From positions 2,399,284-2,463,283 of the forward strand of contig VZTJ01003574.1 in assembly GCA_013397795.1 (NCBI GenBank): a DNA stretch of 64,000 bases. Direction: 5' to 3'. Made by a program: the position numbers and the translations under genes. Below, in pieces: positions 35,191 to 48,222 of the stretch; within the stretch, counting starts at the first letter, position 1; each line of letters starts with the position of its first letter. The notes under the pieces are model-generated. The model did not search any database, was not told where the DNA came from, and saw nothing but the letters and a program-made list of their open reading frames with translations. Source of the stretch: Orthonyx spaldingii (taxonomy: Eukaryota > Chordata > Aves > Passeriformes > Orthonychidae).

Positions 35191-37030
35191 GTGCAATGAA
35201 GGGACAAACTCTCAGCACCAAGATGCCAGATATTTTCCCAGAACCAAGGCAGTCAGACAGCAGCACCATGGGGCTTAGAAAACAGGCTCCCAGGGTTTCA
35301 TGTTCAATCCACCAGACCACAGGGCTTCTGCACATTCTGCTGCTGCTGGCAGAGGACAAGGGAACAGGAATTACTCCCATCAATGACTCTGGGTTGTTGC
35401 AGCCTGGCTCCCTCGGTGGAGGAACTGCAGAGTCATTTAGGTGAAGGACTCATCAATGATTTATGGTTTCTCTTACTGGGGAAAAAGAAAAGCTGCCGGC
35501 AAGGAGCAGGTTCTCCGTGTAGGGAGACAAGTGGCAGGGCCAGCACGCAGATCAGTTTGCAGCAGGCAGGTACAACGTGGTATCCTGAGCACAGCCAAGT
35601 TTCAGACCCTTGTGAGTGCCCAGCCCCAACCTGTTCCTTGATGCTTTATGAGCTTTATGAGCAAGGAAAGCACCGCTGCCGACAGGCACAGGACAGAACT
35701 CCCTGCACCACAACAGCCAAACTGCTCAGCTGAAGAACATGCGACACAAATGTTTCTTAATGCTACAACAATGGCTGCAGAGCCCAAGCAGGCAGATGTA
35801 GGGCTTCCTGCAAGGCCAACCAAAGCTTCTGTTTGCTTCTGGGAGCCTTCTGAGGTTGAAAGATCTTAAATAAACAAGGCAGCAATTGAAAGGCTATCAC
35901 CAGCTTCCCTGGCAGCCGGTCTGCGGGAAGCAGGAGCTTGTAAAGAAGGTACTGAGCTCCAGCTGGCAGACACCAGCCAAACTCAAGTACATTTGTAGGG
36001 AAAGTTTAGGGCAACATGGCTGGCTTTCTCTGCTTGGGAAACAGAGCAGCTTTCCCTTCCTCTTGGATACACCAGCAGTGGGATTTAAGGTCTCAAAGCT
36101 GTGGCCTGAAAATGAATGGGGTTCTCCTGCCCCCAGAGACCCAGGACTAATGTGAAGGCAGGATGCCCATGGGGAGGGATATTTATCTGGGTTCCCTTAG
36201 GAGAATTGCAGAGGCAATAGTGATGACCCAGCAATTTAAATTAGGACATACAAAGGCTTTTCTTAGAATAAAAGTTTTTAGAGCATGTAGGACAGCCACT
36301 GCAAACAGCAAAATTTCTCCACGACCATAAAACCTCACAAAACCCCCAAAACCACAGGCAGGAAATTAAAGAGAATTCAGAGGGAAAACAACGCTGAACG
36401 ATTACATCTCTGTAGGGATTATACTGGGGAAAGCTAAAAGAGAACAAAGACCTTGATCTTTCAAACACAGGGCCCGTGCTCAGCTTTGCTGGCAGGAGCT
36501 GTGAAGGCAGAGACGGGCACCGGGGACCACGACCGACCACGGGAGGGGAGACAACAGGGCCCAGGAGACCCCCTTTATTTCTGGCTTGCTCTTTATTAAT
36601 TCCAAAACTGGACTCGAGTCCAGACTAGCTGAAGCCACAGGCTTATTACACTTGCTTGCATTTTTCCCCCTTAACTTTCTTTTTCTTTTTCTCCACTGCA
36701 GCTCTGTAGTACGGTTTTTATTTTAGCTAATGAATCCCTGCCCACACATGCGAGAGACTCCAAAACACCCACAGACCAGAGGCAGGGGAAGGAAATGCCG
36801 GAATTGTTTGCTGAAATCTGGCAGAGGCTATTTTTCGCGAGGGGCCAGAGGAACACAGTGTTCTCCAGAGATCCTGAGAAGGGTGAGGTCAGAGACTGGC
36901 TTCTGCCACAAGGCCTCAGCATTGGGAGGCTTTTTTGTCTTTTGCAATTACATAATGTCTTTTCCATGCCTCAAGTTGGTTGCTTCCAGATTGCTGGAGA
37001 GAGCTCTGAAATGACACACTCCACAGCTTT
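35191..37030. other. Non-coding, no recognisable gene
   Basis: No gene or repeat family recognised. Confidence 0.5.
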
Positions 37031-37090
37031 AAAAAAAAAAAACAACCAAAAAAAAACACCCAAAAAAACCCAAAAAACCACACAACACAC
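37031..37090. repeat. A/C-rich low-complexity tract
   Basis: Sixty bases made only of A and C: A12, then CAACC- and ACACCC-interrupted A runs, then CACAACACAC. A G9 run lies nearby at about 37159-37168. Similar in kind to 63361-63414. Confidence 0.9.
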
Positions 37091-37194
37091 TTCTGCTCAT
37101 ATAAAACTGCAAAACCTCGTTTCCTGCCACAGTCCCGTATTGTAACAGATGGAGGAAAGGGGGGGGGGAAAGGGCTTTTTTTTTCCTCTTTCAT

Positions 37195-37410
37195 TTTCCA
37201 TATTATCCATGTGTTGGCAACACACTGCTGTCACAGAGTGGTGGAAAGTTCATTTACGGGAAACCTTCCGAAACTGGAGCAGCTCATAAAACTTTTAATG
37301 CAGACCTGGTTAAAAAATAATGACATGAGACCTGAACGTTTTTCAGCGCAGTTGGGGAATGCATTTTCGGTCTATTTCTACACCTTGAGCAAATCGTGAT
37401 ATTAAGAACT
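37195..37410. promoter_or_regulatory. CNE-like block (candidate enhancer)
   Basis: Retained CpG in AT-rich sequence (TTTACGGGAAAC, TTCCGAAACTGG, GAACGTTTTTCAGCGCAG, TTTTCGGTC, AATCGTGATATT) with homeodomain/HOX-like words (TTTTAATGC, AATAATGACATG). No repeat or coding character. Inference from composition only. Confidence 0.22.
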
Positions 37411-38455
37411 ATTTTAGCCATAGAAAGAGAGAAAAACTCACCTAAAAGGGCAGAACAGTGATGAAGTGAGAGTTCAAAGAGTGAAACTTCTTGGGTCTTG
37501 TGATCCAGGCAAGTGATGAGGCACCTAAACTACGCTGCCTAAACATTTTGCCCACCCTTACCTGTGGGGGAACTTCTTAGCAAAGCTTTTAGCTACCACT
37601 GACCAAAAATAAAGCAGCTACGAGGCAGCCTGGAAGCTTCTGGGAATGAAAACGTCGCTTTCTAATTTTTGACTACAGGCAGAAGATGAAGATGGTTTGG
37701 ATGCTGGGGCAGAACCGCAGACACCCACGGACTGAGGAGCCCTGCACTAAATTGCAAGCTATGCCTCCAGTTGGTCACAGCCTGGGGAAAACCACTCATA
37801 TCCGGATCCACAAAGTTACTTTGGCACCAGACCACTACTGCTTTGAAGGCTTCAAGTAACCTTTTCAGCTCTCAGAAAAATGACTGTATTCCCTAAAATA
37901 AAGTGGTGGCCCCATCCCAACAGAGAGGTGTGAGGACCTGTGGATCCAAAGGGTCTAACAGCATGAGGAAACACTTGCCCAAGACACTCTTCTCTCTGAA
38001 CACCCTCCATGCTTGACCCACCAGGGCTTTCCTTCTGCCATCCTGTAGCCTTTCTGTCCTGCTTTTTGTCCAGACACCTGGGAGTACAGGGTATGGGGTC
38101 AGTAAATGGGGTTAGCAATGGGAGTGTATTTGCCTGATTTTAATATCTGGATATATGGAGCAACTTGGAGGCTCTTGGACAAAGCCACAGAAGATTCTGT
38201 AACAGCCACAATGTGGGTTACAAGCTTCAGCTGCTCTAAATCCACATGGTCCATGATTAGATTGAATCTCCCAGCTCAACCCCTCAAGTGCAGAGCAAAG
38301 TCAAAAAACACCCTGGAAGGGGCAGAGGGAAAAAGAATAGGAAAAAACCCCAGAGAGAGCTGGTCACAAACAGCCCATTCTGTGCTCTGGTGATGGAGCA
38401 AAGGCATTTTCTACATAACTTGGCCTGCACGAACAGGAAATCTGTGTACTGATGT
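37411..38455. other. Non-coding, no recognisable gene
   Basis: Nothing recognised. Confidence 0.5.
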
Positions 38456-38720
38456 ATTCCCACACCATGCACACGAGGGGTCTGCGCGCCGCTGGAGTGT
38501 CTGCAATGAATCATTCATTGTCCTTCCTCAGGCTTTCCAGTAGGAAGAAGCTACACATTTGACCTTATAAAAAGCAATAATTTTGCCTGGTAAGACGAGG
38601 CCAGCAGTAATCCAGGCCTTGCTGGCAGCCTCAAGCACACGGGAGGAGATACGGGTTGCTGCTATGCCGCCAAGTGCTGCCTCAGCATTTCCATATGAAG
38701 CTACTATTTTCAAGACTGCT
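38456..38720. promoter_or_regulatory. CNE-like block with 17-bp palindrome
   Basis: The block holds GGTCTGCGCGCCGCTGG, the palindrome at 38504-38520, a CAATAATTTTGCC word, CAGTAATCCAGG (a bicoid/OTX-type TAATCC site) and GCTGCTATGCCGCC. Clustered sites and retained CpG suggest a regulatory element. A 127-residue plus-strand frame crosses part of it but has no recognisable domain. Confidence 0.25.
38504..38520. promoter_or_regulatory. Perfect 17-bp palindrome CAATGAAT-C-ATTCATTG
   Basis: Eight-base inverted repeat around one central C. Its core ATGAAT-C-ATTCAT (38506-38518) is the same class as the 9475-9487 palindrome. It could serve a symmetric dimeric DNA-binding protein, such as a POU-type factor on a spaced MORE site. 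Confidence 0.35.
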
Positions 38721-39605
38721 ACAAGTGAGCCAAGAAAAGAAACAAAAGGAATCTGCCCCCAAAATACCTTTCCTTTAAAAATATATAAATTATCCCACAG
38801 TTTTTCATCTCCAATAGAAAAATTTAGAAGTGAACATTCCTGTTTTACAGCATTTTATTTCCCTGTGAAGAGGACTGCTGCTCTTGTGATTTTTAAGGGA
38901 AACTTGCTCACACACTTTCTCAAGAGAAGGAATCAAACAGGTAATTTTTTGTTAGAAAATTGTTAATATGATCGATCTAAGGCTCATGGAGATCAGTAAG
39001 GCCAAATGGGGAAGAGAGAATGAAGATGTCTGTCAGTATGTCCTACAACTTCTCTCTTCTAAAAGACTTGCTCCACCAGTTGCTGCTGGTTTATCTATGA
39101 GTTCTCAACAAAACTGATAATTAGGATTGTTAGAAGGAATTATTCATCCTGGGTAAATCGATTTTCATTGTCTGCCAGGGGAAGGAGTAAGAAAGATGGG
39201 TCAGTGGTTGAGACCACCTGTCTGACATCTCTGCTCCTTCCCAGATTTCCTGTGCAGCCCTGAGGACCCTTGGAGGATGTTTTTGGCAAGTTAGCACAGA
39301 GCCTGGTAACTCAGCCAAGTCCTGTGCTCTGTACCACTGGGTACTGCCAGAGGCTGTGCTGTGACTGCCCTCATGTTCCTCCTGGTGAGCTGGGGACAGA
39401 AACGTCTCCCGTGCAGCACAGCAGAGACATCACTTGGGAACCCTACACTGGTAGAGGCAATGCAAGTGCATCAGACAGACAGAAACTGGACAAAACACCA
39501 ACAACTTGCCCCCTCTCTGGTGACCCTGTGTTGGACCTAAGGTAGGAAGAGGGATGTGCCTGCAGACCTCACCCATCATTGCTGAGAGCTGCTGGGAATT
39601 TCACA
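38721..39605. other. Non-coding, no recognisable gene
   Basis: AT-rich, no gene or repeat recognised. Confidence 0.5.
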
Positions 39606-39850
39606 CTCCAAACCTGAACATCTTGTGTTTCACGTAATCTCATTGAAAATATTTTGATTTATGATCTCAATTACCCATTAACTGTGTTGTCGAGGCACTT
39701 TACACAGTGATTCAGATTAAATAACAGACTTTGTAGCCAATATAATAGCTTGCCAGATTAACACGTACCTCGCTGAATAGTAAATACTTTTATTTGTGGC
39801 TGCTTTGGAAACATCATTGCATTTAGCAATTAGCAAAGAGTAAAACTTAT
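39606..39850. promoter_or_regulatory. AT-rich CNE-like block (candidate enhancer)
   Basis: A long AT-rich but non-repetitive stretch with many distinct homeodomain-type words: TCAATTACCCATTAAC, GATTAAATAAC, CCAGATTAACACG, TTTAGCAATTAGC. CpG is kept in TTTCACGTAATC, GTTGTCGAGGC and ACACGTACCTCGCTG. It is the most enhancer-like AT-rich block by eye. Conservation untested. Confidence 0.28.
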
Positions 39851-42800
39851 AAAATATATAAAAAAGAGTGAGAAGAAAAGAAAAACTTTGGGTATAAGTG
39901 GAGCTTGTGCCTTATCCAAGCCTGAAGGAGAATTTAAAGATTTAATTACAGCTAATGAGCACATATTTCAAAAGCAAAAGCTGCAAAGTGCTTTTTGCAG
40001 CTTAATAATGCATAGAAGGAAACAGTGAAGTGTGATGCTCCCATGGGGGGCAAAGTGTGTTTCTCTGGGAACACATTCAAAACCCAAAGGGAGTGCAGAG
40101 TGATCCAAAGGCCAAAGAGGAAAGGCAAATCCTACCATGAGATGGTCACTTCTCTTCCAGCTTTTGCACATTAAAATTCCTCCCAAGCTCTTTTGAGAAT
40201 TACTACGTTAGGCAAAGTTTCTGGTAAGCAAAGAACCTGAAAAATTGTCCACCAAGGAGCCGCCAGGGCTTGCAGAACCATCTCTGCCAATTCTGTTTGC
40301 TTATGAAATATTAATCGTGGTGCTGATGACATTTGTTGTCTTTCACTGGCAAACATGGGATGCACAAACATATTTCCTTCTGAGGGTGCATGTGAAGAAA
40401 CCTTGAGGTCATGGATAAAGTTGGAAGAGAAGGCACCAGGTGAGGGCACCTGAGGATACCTTGATCTTGAGACACCACTGATGATGCCAGGCAGGTCAGA
40501 TGCCTTCTGTGATCACAAACTTTTCATCGTAGATCTGAACCCAACCACTCACATGCACCTCCCAAGTGGAAAGGAAAACATAATCCATAATCAGTGTTCG
40601 TAAGGTTCCTAGAGATCCTTGTTAAAAAGGCACACAGACCTATTTGTCTCAAAGTGGTCTAAAATTATGGTCTCTATACACTACTGGGGGACTAAAATTG
40701 GTATGAAATATTCCTGTACAAAGGAGTGAGACACCACAATAACTAAAACATGAATGACTTTCTACCAGGAAACAACCAGATGAGTTCTATTCCTCCCGCT
40801 GAGTGCTCAAATGTATCTCACCCAATCTTTGAATGAATTTGTTCCTTGAAAAGCAGCTGCCTTGTACAAGCCTCTTTCAATGCCTTGCAAATAGTGGATT
40901 TCAGATAGCTCATGGTCAAATTTAGAAATTTGTTCCATACTGAACAATTTACAAAGCCCCAGTACTGCTCGTGTTCCCTGTTTTGGTGGCTCTGCACTTG
41001 CAGCTTGCAAGGCATCGCAGGGAACACGCGACAAGGAGCTGATGTTCAGAGAAAATTTGCACAAACATTTCATTTGCTGTGAGAAAATCATGTAGCAGAA
41101 ACGTTGTTGCTGGAATGATCACAGAAAGATAAAAAAGGCTACAGAAAGGGTGAAAAAATATCCCCCAAGAACCCAATGCAAAAAACATTCAAATAGAACA
41201 TTCATACAAAAAGCAAAAATAGTCACAAGCTGGTTTGCCACTTGGTTTCCAGACCCAGTTTACTGAGGGATGAGTGGTGAGCGAACTGAGGAAATTAGTT
41301 ACATTTTTGAGAGTTTCACACAGTTTAAAGAATAATTTTCATGACATCAACAAATAGTTTGATTTGGAATCTGAGCACATAATTCAACTCACTAGCAAGT
41401 TCCTTACTGGGGGAAAAAATATTGTCCTGCAGGGGCACAGAACTTAAAAACCAAACCAAACCCTTCCACTCTTAAATACAAAGAGTAAAGGTTATTTAAA
41501 TCTTCTATATTTTATTCAACAAATCCATCCCTTGAGGCACACCATGCAGTGGATTCCTGTATGCACAGTTGGTCTCTGCACATGCCCAGGTGTCCTACAG
41601 GTGCCAGGTGTATGACTAAAAAGGGTGGAAAAAGATAAAATTATGCTTTAAGCTCCATCCACCAAACCAACCATCTAGGGAGCCTGCTTCTCCATCCACA
41701 ATAAGCTTAAGATTTACAGATTTCCATGGACAGCTTCCTGCTGCTGACACAGATACCCACTTCATCTGTGAGAATTTAGGCAAGTGGAGCCTACACCACC
41801 AGGGCCAGTCTGGTGCCCAGGTTGGTGCTGCAGTGTCAGCAGGAGCTCGGAGCAGAAGCGCATCCATCCATCCATCCATGTGGACACACAGGACACCAGA
41901 CGGCCCCTGGCACTGCAGGGAGGAATTCAGCCCCTGGTGAAGCTGTCACCTCTGTCCTGCTGCTGTCCTTCCAGCAGTGCTGTGAGAACACCCTGGGGCT
42001 GTGACCACATCAACCAAGAAAAGTGTCAGTAAACAGCTCTGGAGCACAAGCAGTGCAAGCCCAGGGTTTAGGACCAGGAAATCCATGCTGCCAACCACAA
42101 TCTGTGTGCAGCTCTTTATTTCAGCCCTTAAAGCAGCAGAGATTTCAAAGTGATGATGGCCCTGCCACTGTGCCTGAGAAGCTGCACAGCAAAGTCACAC
42201 CCAAGCATACCCTGGGGTATGGGGCGGTTTGTTCTTGGCTTTATATGGATCCATCAAGTGATTCTTTTGGAAAATCCCATCTCTGTGGAGCCTCAAGAGA
42301 CACCTCTGGTTATGTAGGAACCCTCTGAGGGTGAAATCCATGCAACAATCCCTAGCAACACAATAAGCTGTACTGGAGGCAGTGATTCAGAGCAGCCTGG
42401 ATCCCATATCCAGCTCTTGGGCCACCCTGTCAGGACATGGCTCCAGAAACTGGAGTCAAGTCAATGCAAAAACCCCAGGTTCACCAAAACCCAAGAGCTT
42501 TGCTCAAGAAACTCACAGCTTGAGTCCTCTTAAAACCACAGATGATGACTGGCTGGATTTCCGTTCACTTGCTTGGTTCTTCTTAGGACAAATATATTTA
42601 AAACCAGTTTTCTCTTGCCCACACGTTGCTATTAAGATCCACGGGCAAAGCCTGGCAATTTATTGGTAGTCGAACACTATTTGCAAAAACATAATAAAAA
42701 AGCCAAAATTCAATTACAAACATAATAAATTGCCTCCCCAAAGGCAGCCTGTTCATCCTGCAGCCAGCACAATCTCACTGGCAGTCCCTGGGCAATGCTG

Positions 42801-45800
42801 TTCAGCCAAACCCAGCAATGGCCCGTGTGCACTGAGGGCTCACAGTGGCCATCTACAGAGCACAGCTGGCCATCCATGAGCCATCCTCCCTGCTGGGATG
42901 TTTGGCACACCCAGTGCCACCTTTCCCCAAAAAAGTCAGTGGAACACACTCTACATGGAGCCTCCGCACTCTGGCTCTGCAGAGCTGTGTGCTGGAGAGC
43001 TGGGTGTTTAAATACTGAGGAGCTTAGCAACAAATGCTCAGCACACAGAGCAGGTAAACCATTTAACAACTTCTCTGTGTTTATTAGCCAAATCAAATAT
43101 TCACAGTGTGAGGTGCTAACAGCAAAAATTGTATTTTTCTGTTTGGGCCAGGTGAGGTTTCCTCTGCTTAACTGCAGCCTTAACTTTATTTTCTTTACCA
43201 ATTGTGGAGAAAACAAAAATTATACTGCACAAAACTGGTGCCCAAAATCCATCTGTCCCTGAAGGCAGAAGCTATCCCAAGTGAAGAACACACTTTGATT
43301 TGCTAACATTTTCCTGCTTCCCTCTGGTTTTCATTTCAAGTAGGTGTCAGTCTCTGGGAAGCTCAGAAATACTCTTTATGTCTTGGAGCTCGACTTTTCT
43401 CAGTAACACACTAGAACACTTCCTGCTCCAGGAGCTTGTTAGGTTGAGCAGGACTTATCCCTGTCAGTCTGCTGCTCAAGTGTGAGAATAATTATTCCTT
43501 TGGCACTTTATTCAGTTCCGTTCTGCTCCTTATAATAAGGATTGGAGCTCATTAGTACAAAATATGGTGTCTGAGAGCTATTAACACAAAGTAAAATATC
43601 CATGTAAAACATGGAGAGAGAGAGTTTGAAATCTATGTGTAAAGCTCCATTTCCCAAGGTTTCGGTGGGCACTAAAGCCACATAGATCTAGAAACTCTGG
43701 GGAAAATCCTTGTGGTTTTGGTGTCCATAAAAGTCCACCCAAGGAATACAAGGGACTTTGCCAACCTTTCACTTTCATGAGAGTGGCAAAGCTGGGCCAG
43801 GTCACAAGGTAAAATACAGGACCATGCCTCATAACCACACCTTGAAAATGTTTTCCATCAGCTGCAGAGCATTTTATCCTCTCCACCAGCCTATGGAAAG
43901 CGCAGCAGGCAGGCTCAGCGCAGCTCAGCGCTTGCTCTGCCTCACCAAGCCTCCAGTGCGTGGTGCAAGGTGCAAACACAAACCCTGTTGACTCCTTGGC
44001 ACTGAGAGCTGCCCCTTCCTTGCTGGGCTGTCCTGCTGCTGCTAATCAGTCACCCAGTAAAGGGAAAAGGAGCTGGCCTACGTGCTCAGAGCCTGGTGCA
44101 CACGTAATGAGCTCAGCGAGCCCGGCCGCGGGACGTGAAGGTTAAACACGAGAGCGGATATGAACTTTGGACCATCCTCAAAGATACGCTTGGTGACAGA
44201 GGGAATGTTTAGAGAGGAGATAAACAGAACTGTGAGGAAGGTCAGAGAGAGGTGTCCTAAAGTGACTGCTCACATGGAGACCCCCACCTGAAGGAGAGGG
44301 GCAACACCACGGGGGCTTCAGTGCTGCCCTTCACAGGCTTTACCTCTGGAGCTACACGCTGTATTCCAGAGCTGCTTTTCCAACTGCAGCTACCCCGAGA
44401 GCAGGCACCATTTACTCTGCAAGATTTGCATGACTGCCATAGTCCTGCACGTTCTTTACTGCTGCTGAATACACCTTTCTTTTGTCCCCTTGTTATTGCT
44501 TTCCTCCAGCATCTTGCTGCTTCTGCTGGGACATGGGGTGAGTCTGGTCTGAAAATTAATGAGACCTGGGTGGTGTGCAATTTCACAATTGCTGTTAATG
44601 GTGAACATTACAGCAGTTGCCCTCAGCCTCTGTAGACAAGAGTCAAAATGTCAAAAATTAGAATGAAATAATAGGGGAGCATGTGTGAAATCCGTGCTTT
44701 CCTTCTGAGTTCAGATTTGTTTCCTTTTTTTTTAAAAGGAAAACTAACAAAACAGAATTAACAAAAAAAAAGGTTAAGCTTACAGCAAAAAAAAGAGAAT
44801 TAGGAAAAACTTAACTTCTTAACTCATCATTACATTGAAATAAATATTGCCTTACACTAAGAAACTCTCAGGCACAGTAATGGGACTGCAGAAGGTTCTT
44901 AATTTTCATCCTCTCTCTCTCTAGGCACAAACAGGAAAATGGTGTGAGCCACACGTGCAGGAACTCTCCCCAGTAATTCCAGTAACGGGACTCAAACAAA
45001 GTAAGGCTGTCCTCAATTGCTGTGGAATAGGAAAGAGGACAAGTGTTTCAATCTGATATATTTCAATGACTTTACCAGCCTGAAAGCTCTTCCTCTAACA
45101 GAAGTCTGGCACAATGTCTTTATCTGCTCCTTTATCTGTCCAGAGGAAAGAGTGCCAGGCCCATTGCTTCCTATGAGGAGATGTCACCGTGGTTAATCTG
45201 TACCATCCCTCGTTGTGTCTGCACACACAATGAGGGGTTTACGTGATGCTCTGCGTGTCCTGCTCCTCTAACATCAACTCTGCAGGTCTCCACCAGCACC
45301 AGCCACACCCTGGACCGATGCCACCGCCAGGGCTCTGTGAGAAATGGGAGCCTTGGCTTGCGGCAGCTCCCACTTCAGTCACAATCTAAAGAGTGGCTAA
45401 AATAAACAGGTTATGGCTTCTATCGTCACTGCACCATCCTGTCCTGAGTCAGTTCTCACCCTGGGAAACTCGCACTGAGTCACAGAGAGTTGGTCTGGAG
45501 CGAGGGACTCGTGCTAGGAGGAAAGGTTTCACCACCAACACCACTTGGGGGTATGCAAGAGGGGGAAAGTCCAGGGAAGAGATGAAAGGTTCGTTTTGGT
45601 TTGTGTGGATTTTTGAATGAGCTTGGCCCTACAGGGAAGGGACACAATCTAGGGACCTTGGAGAGAACCAGTTAAAGCCATCACAACAGAGCAAGCTGGC
45701 CAGCCTTATCCAGAACTGAAATGGATCAGTAGGGAAATAATGTCAGCCTGTGTGGTCCTTGGTCTCCTGGCTACCTCTCCTGGGTGAGGATGTGTTGAAA

Positions 45801-48040
45801 GATGAGAGCCCCCAGCCAGAAAATCCTCTGGCAGCTCCCTGCCTAAGCACACAGACTTTTATCTTCCTCTCCAGAGGCCCCATTTCAGCTTTGCAGAACA
45901 AAATCAGCTCTGGCCTGTTCAGATAAAAGCTCTCCCAGCCAGCTAACCATGCCATCTCCTAAAACAAGGGCCTGTACTAGCCCTGGAGGAGCAGAACACA
46001 CACTGGGTTTTCCCTTCTGTCCTTATGGATTGAACCATGCATCTTGGGTTGCCAACACAAGAACTACCTGTAAAATACCTAGACATGAAAGCCCAGGAAA
46101 ATAAGGATGCTCCCATTTCTCTACCAGCCAAGCTGCCTGGACAGAAAAGCAGATTTTGGCTTGTGCTGGAAAAACAGAGCTCTGATGAGGAAAATCATCT
46201 CAAGCAGCACTTTCAAACCCAGATGCTACTGGGGGTATTTATTTCTTTATAGGCTGTTTTTGCTCACTCTGTACAGAATTTCCATTGCAGGATGCTTTTC
46301 TGAAGGCCCAAGGGACTGCTGAGCTGCAGTGCTTATGTCACTGGTGGCCAGCAGCGAACAGCAACTCACACTTGTGAGTCTCAGAGGGGTTCAACAGGAT
46401 TTTAACTGAAGGATGCTACAAGTTCACATCTCAGTTTCCACCAAGTGGAAAAGCAGATCTGAATTCCAGCTCTGATGGCACTCTCTGTTGAGATCTCCCT
46501 ACCTCTGCTATGTTAAAAGTGCTACAGCTGGCACCACCCTGACATCCTTTAGGAAAAGGATTTGGAATTGGAAAAAAAACTCCTACAATAATATTTACCT
46601 TTCCAGGCCATGGCTGAAGTCCTTTATGGCAGGCAGACCAGCAGTTTCACCCTATTTTATTTGTAGAGGTTTTCACATGGAGATACAAAAATGGACCTGA
46701 ATCAGAGGGATACAGAATCATCACAATGAGCACAACAGTTTCACCTGGTCACCTCATACCCTGCTCCATAAGGTATTCCCTTACTTTAGCTGCTTGTCAA
46801 TCACTTTTTGTGCTTGACTAAGTATTCCTGATTAGTATTTTCAGCCCTCTGCCATCCTATTGAATTCAGGCTTCAAATGCCTTTGTCAGTAAGAGTGGTT
46901 TGGAAGCACATCTCTGTTGGCTCAGGAGTTCACTCACACCAGAAAGCTGTGCAGGAAAATTCCCTCCCTGCCCTCAGCTTCCCAAATTCTCTCCTCTCCA
47001 CTTGGCTTTACAGTTTGGGATCCTGCACACTGGTGGATCACCAGCAGCTCTCAAGTTATGGAATGACTGGCTGACCTTTGCAGCCAAAGAAAAACTGTGG
47101 CTTTCCAAGGCTGTGCCTGGATGAGATGCCGGGTTTTGTACAGTGCAGCTGTTCCATTGTGCAGTTTAGACAAAAAGTTCCCATGAATCTAAAAAATATG
47201 AAAACATTTTTGCTGGGCCACCTACAGCAGCTTCCACTGTGTGCCAGTAAATGGGAATGGCAGCAACACGTTAATCAAACTATCCTGATGAGTTTAATAC
47301 GTGGGGCAAGCTCTGCCTTGCAATTCTTTTATTCCTGTAACTGGTGAATGACCTAATTATAGGTTGTTGATGATGATTTTTTTTTTACTGCAGTAATTAA
47401 TTCTGTGGATTTTTGAAGTCTGCTGCAGTGTTTTCAAGATAATGAAATGTCCCGCTTCTCTACGCGATCCTTTAAATATCAGGCCAGAGGAGTTAAAACC
47501 AAACAATGGTATTCCCCTTGAATCTGTTGCTTGGCACCTTGAAGACATCCCTTTTATAATGTGGAAAAGGCAGGCTGTCACTTTCAGATCTTAAAAATGC
47601 TCAAATGATAAAATTATCAGTGGAGTGGCACCAGGACTGTTCTCTTAAAAGATTTTTCCTTTTAGCTATAAGACATTGCCCAAGCTACTCTAAACAGCGT
47701 GAAATAAAGATCAAGTACATTTTGAACTGTAATGCTGCCTCAAATTACAAGTACTCAATGCTTTCTTTTGCAAGTCTTGATACACAGAAGAAAGAAAAAG
47801 GGGATGACAGGTGAAGCTGACCTTTTCAGGGAGAAGGTGCAGGCAAACTCATCATCTCCAGCTCCTGTTACCTGCTGCAGCCTGGACTGATTTTCCCTGG
47901 ATTAGTGTCAGATGCTGATCTCCTTAATTGCAGTGAGGGCTCTTCCCCTCTGTAGCTGCTTTGTCTGATTCTAGCAGGACTAACTATGACAAAACACAGG
48001 ATTCAAGAGGAATTGGCATTATCCAGAATCAGCCTACAGG
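39851..48040. other. Non-coding, no recognisable gene
   Basis: Long stretch without gene evidence. Opposing frames of 168 (-) and 155 (+) residues overlap at 42710-43262, which argues that both are chance. A short CpG cluster (AGCGAGCCCGGCCGCGGGACG) sits at about 44115-44137. Small simple repeats: a CATC run at 41861-41880 and a CT run at about 44912-44925. Confidence 0.5.
41861..41880. repeat. (CATC)n microsatellite
   Basis: About five CATC units in a row. Confidence 0.85.
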
Positions 48041-48222
48041 ATCATGGAATCATGGAATGGTTTGGAAGAGACCTTAAAGACCATCTCGTTTCAACCCCCC
48101 TGCCTTGGGCAGAGATGCCACCCACCAGATCAGGGTGCCCAGGGCTCCATCCAGCCTGGCCTTGAACACTTCCAGGGATGGGACATCCACAACCTCTCTG
48201 GGTAGGCTTTGCCTAGAATACT
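48041..48222 (-). mobile_element. CR1 LINE 3' end fragment
   Basis: The plus-strand text starts ATCATGGAATCATGGAATGG and continues through GACCTTAAAGACCATCTCG, CAACCCCCCTGCCTTGGGC, AGGGTGCCCAGGGCTCCATC and CAGCCTGGCCTTGAACACTT, to GGGACATCCACAACCTCTC. This is the reverse complement of a CR1 3' UTR, ending where homology fades after TCTGGGTAGGC. It looks well preserved and therefore relatively young among the four copies. Confidence 0.95.

Noticed and set aside
42710..43262. Two long opposing frames (168 aa minus, 155 aa plus)
   Set aside because: They occupy the same DNA on opposite strands, are Cys/Trp/Ser-rich, and have no recognisable domain or splice context.
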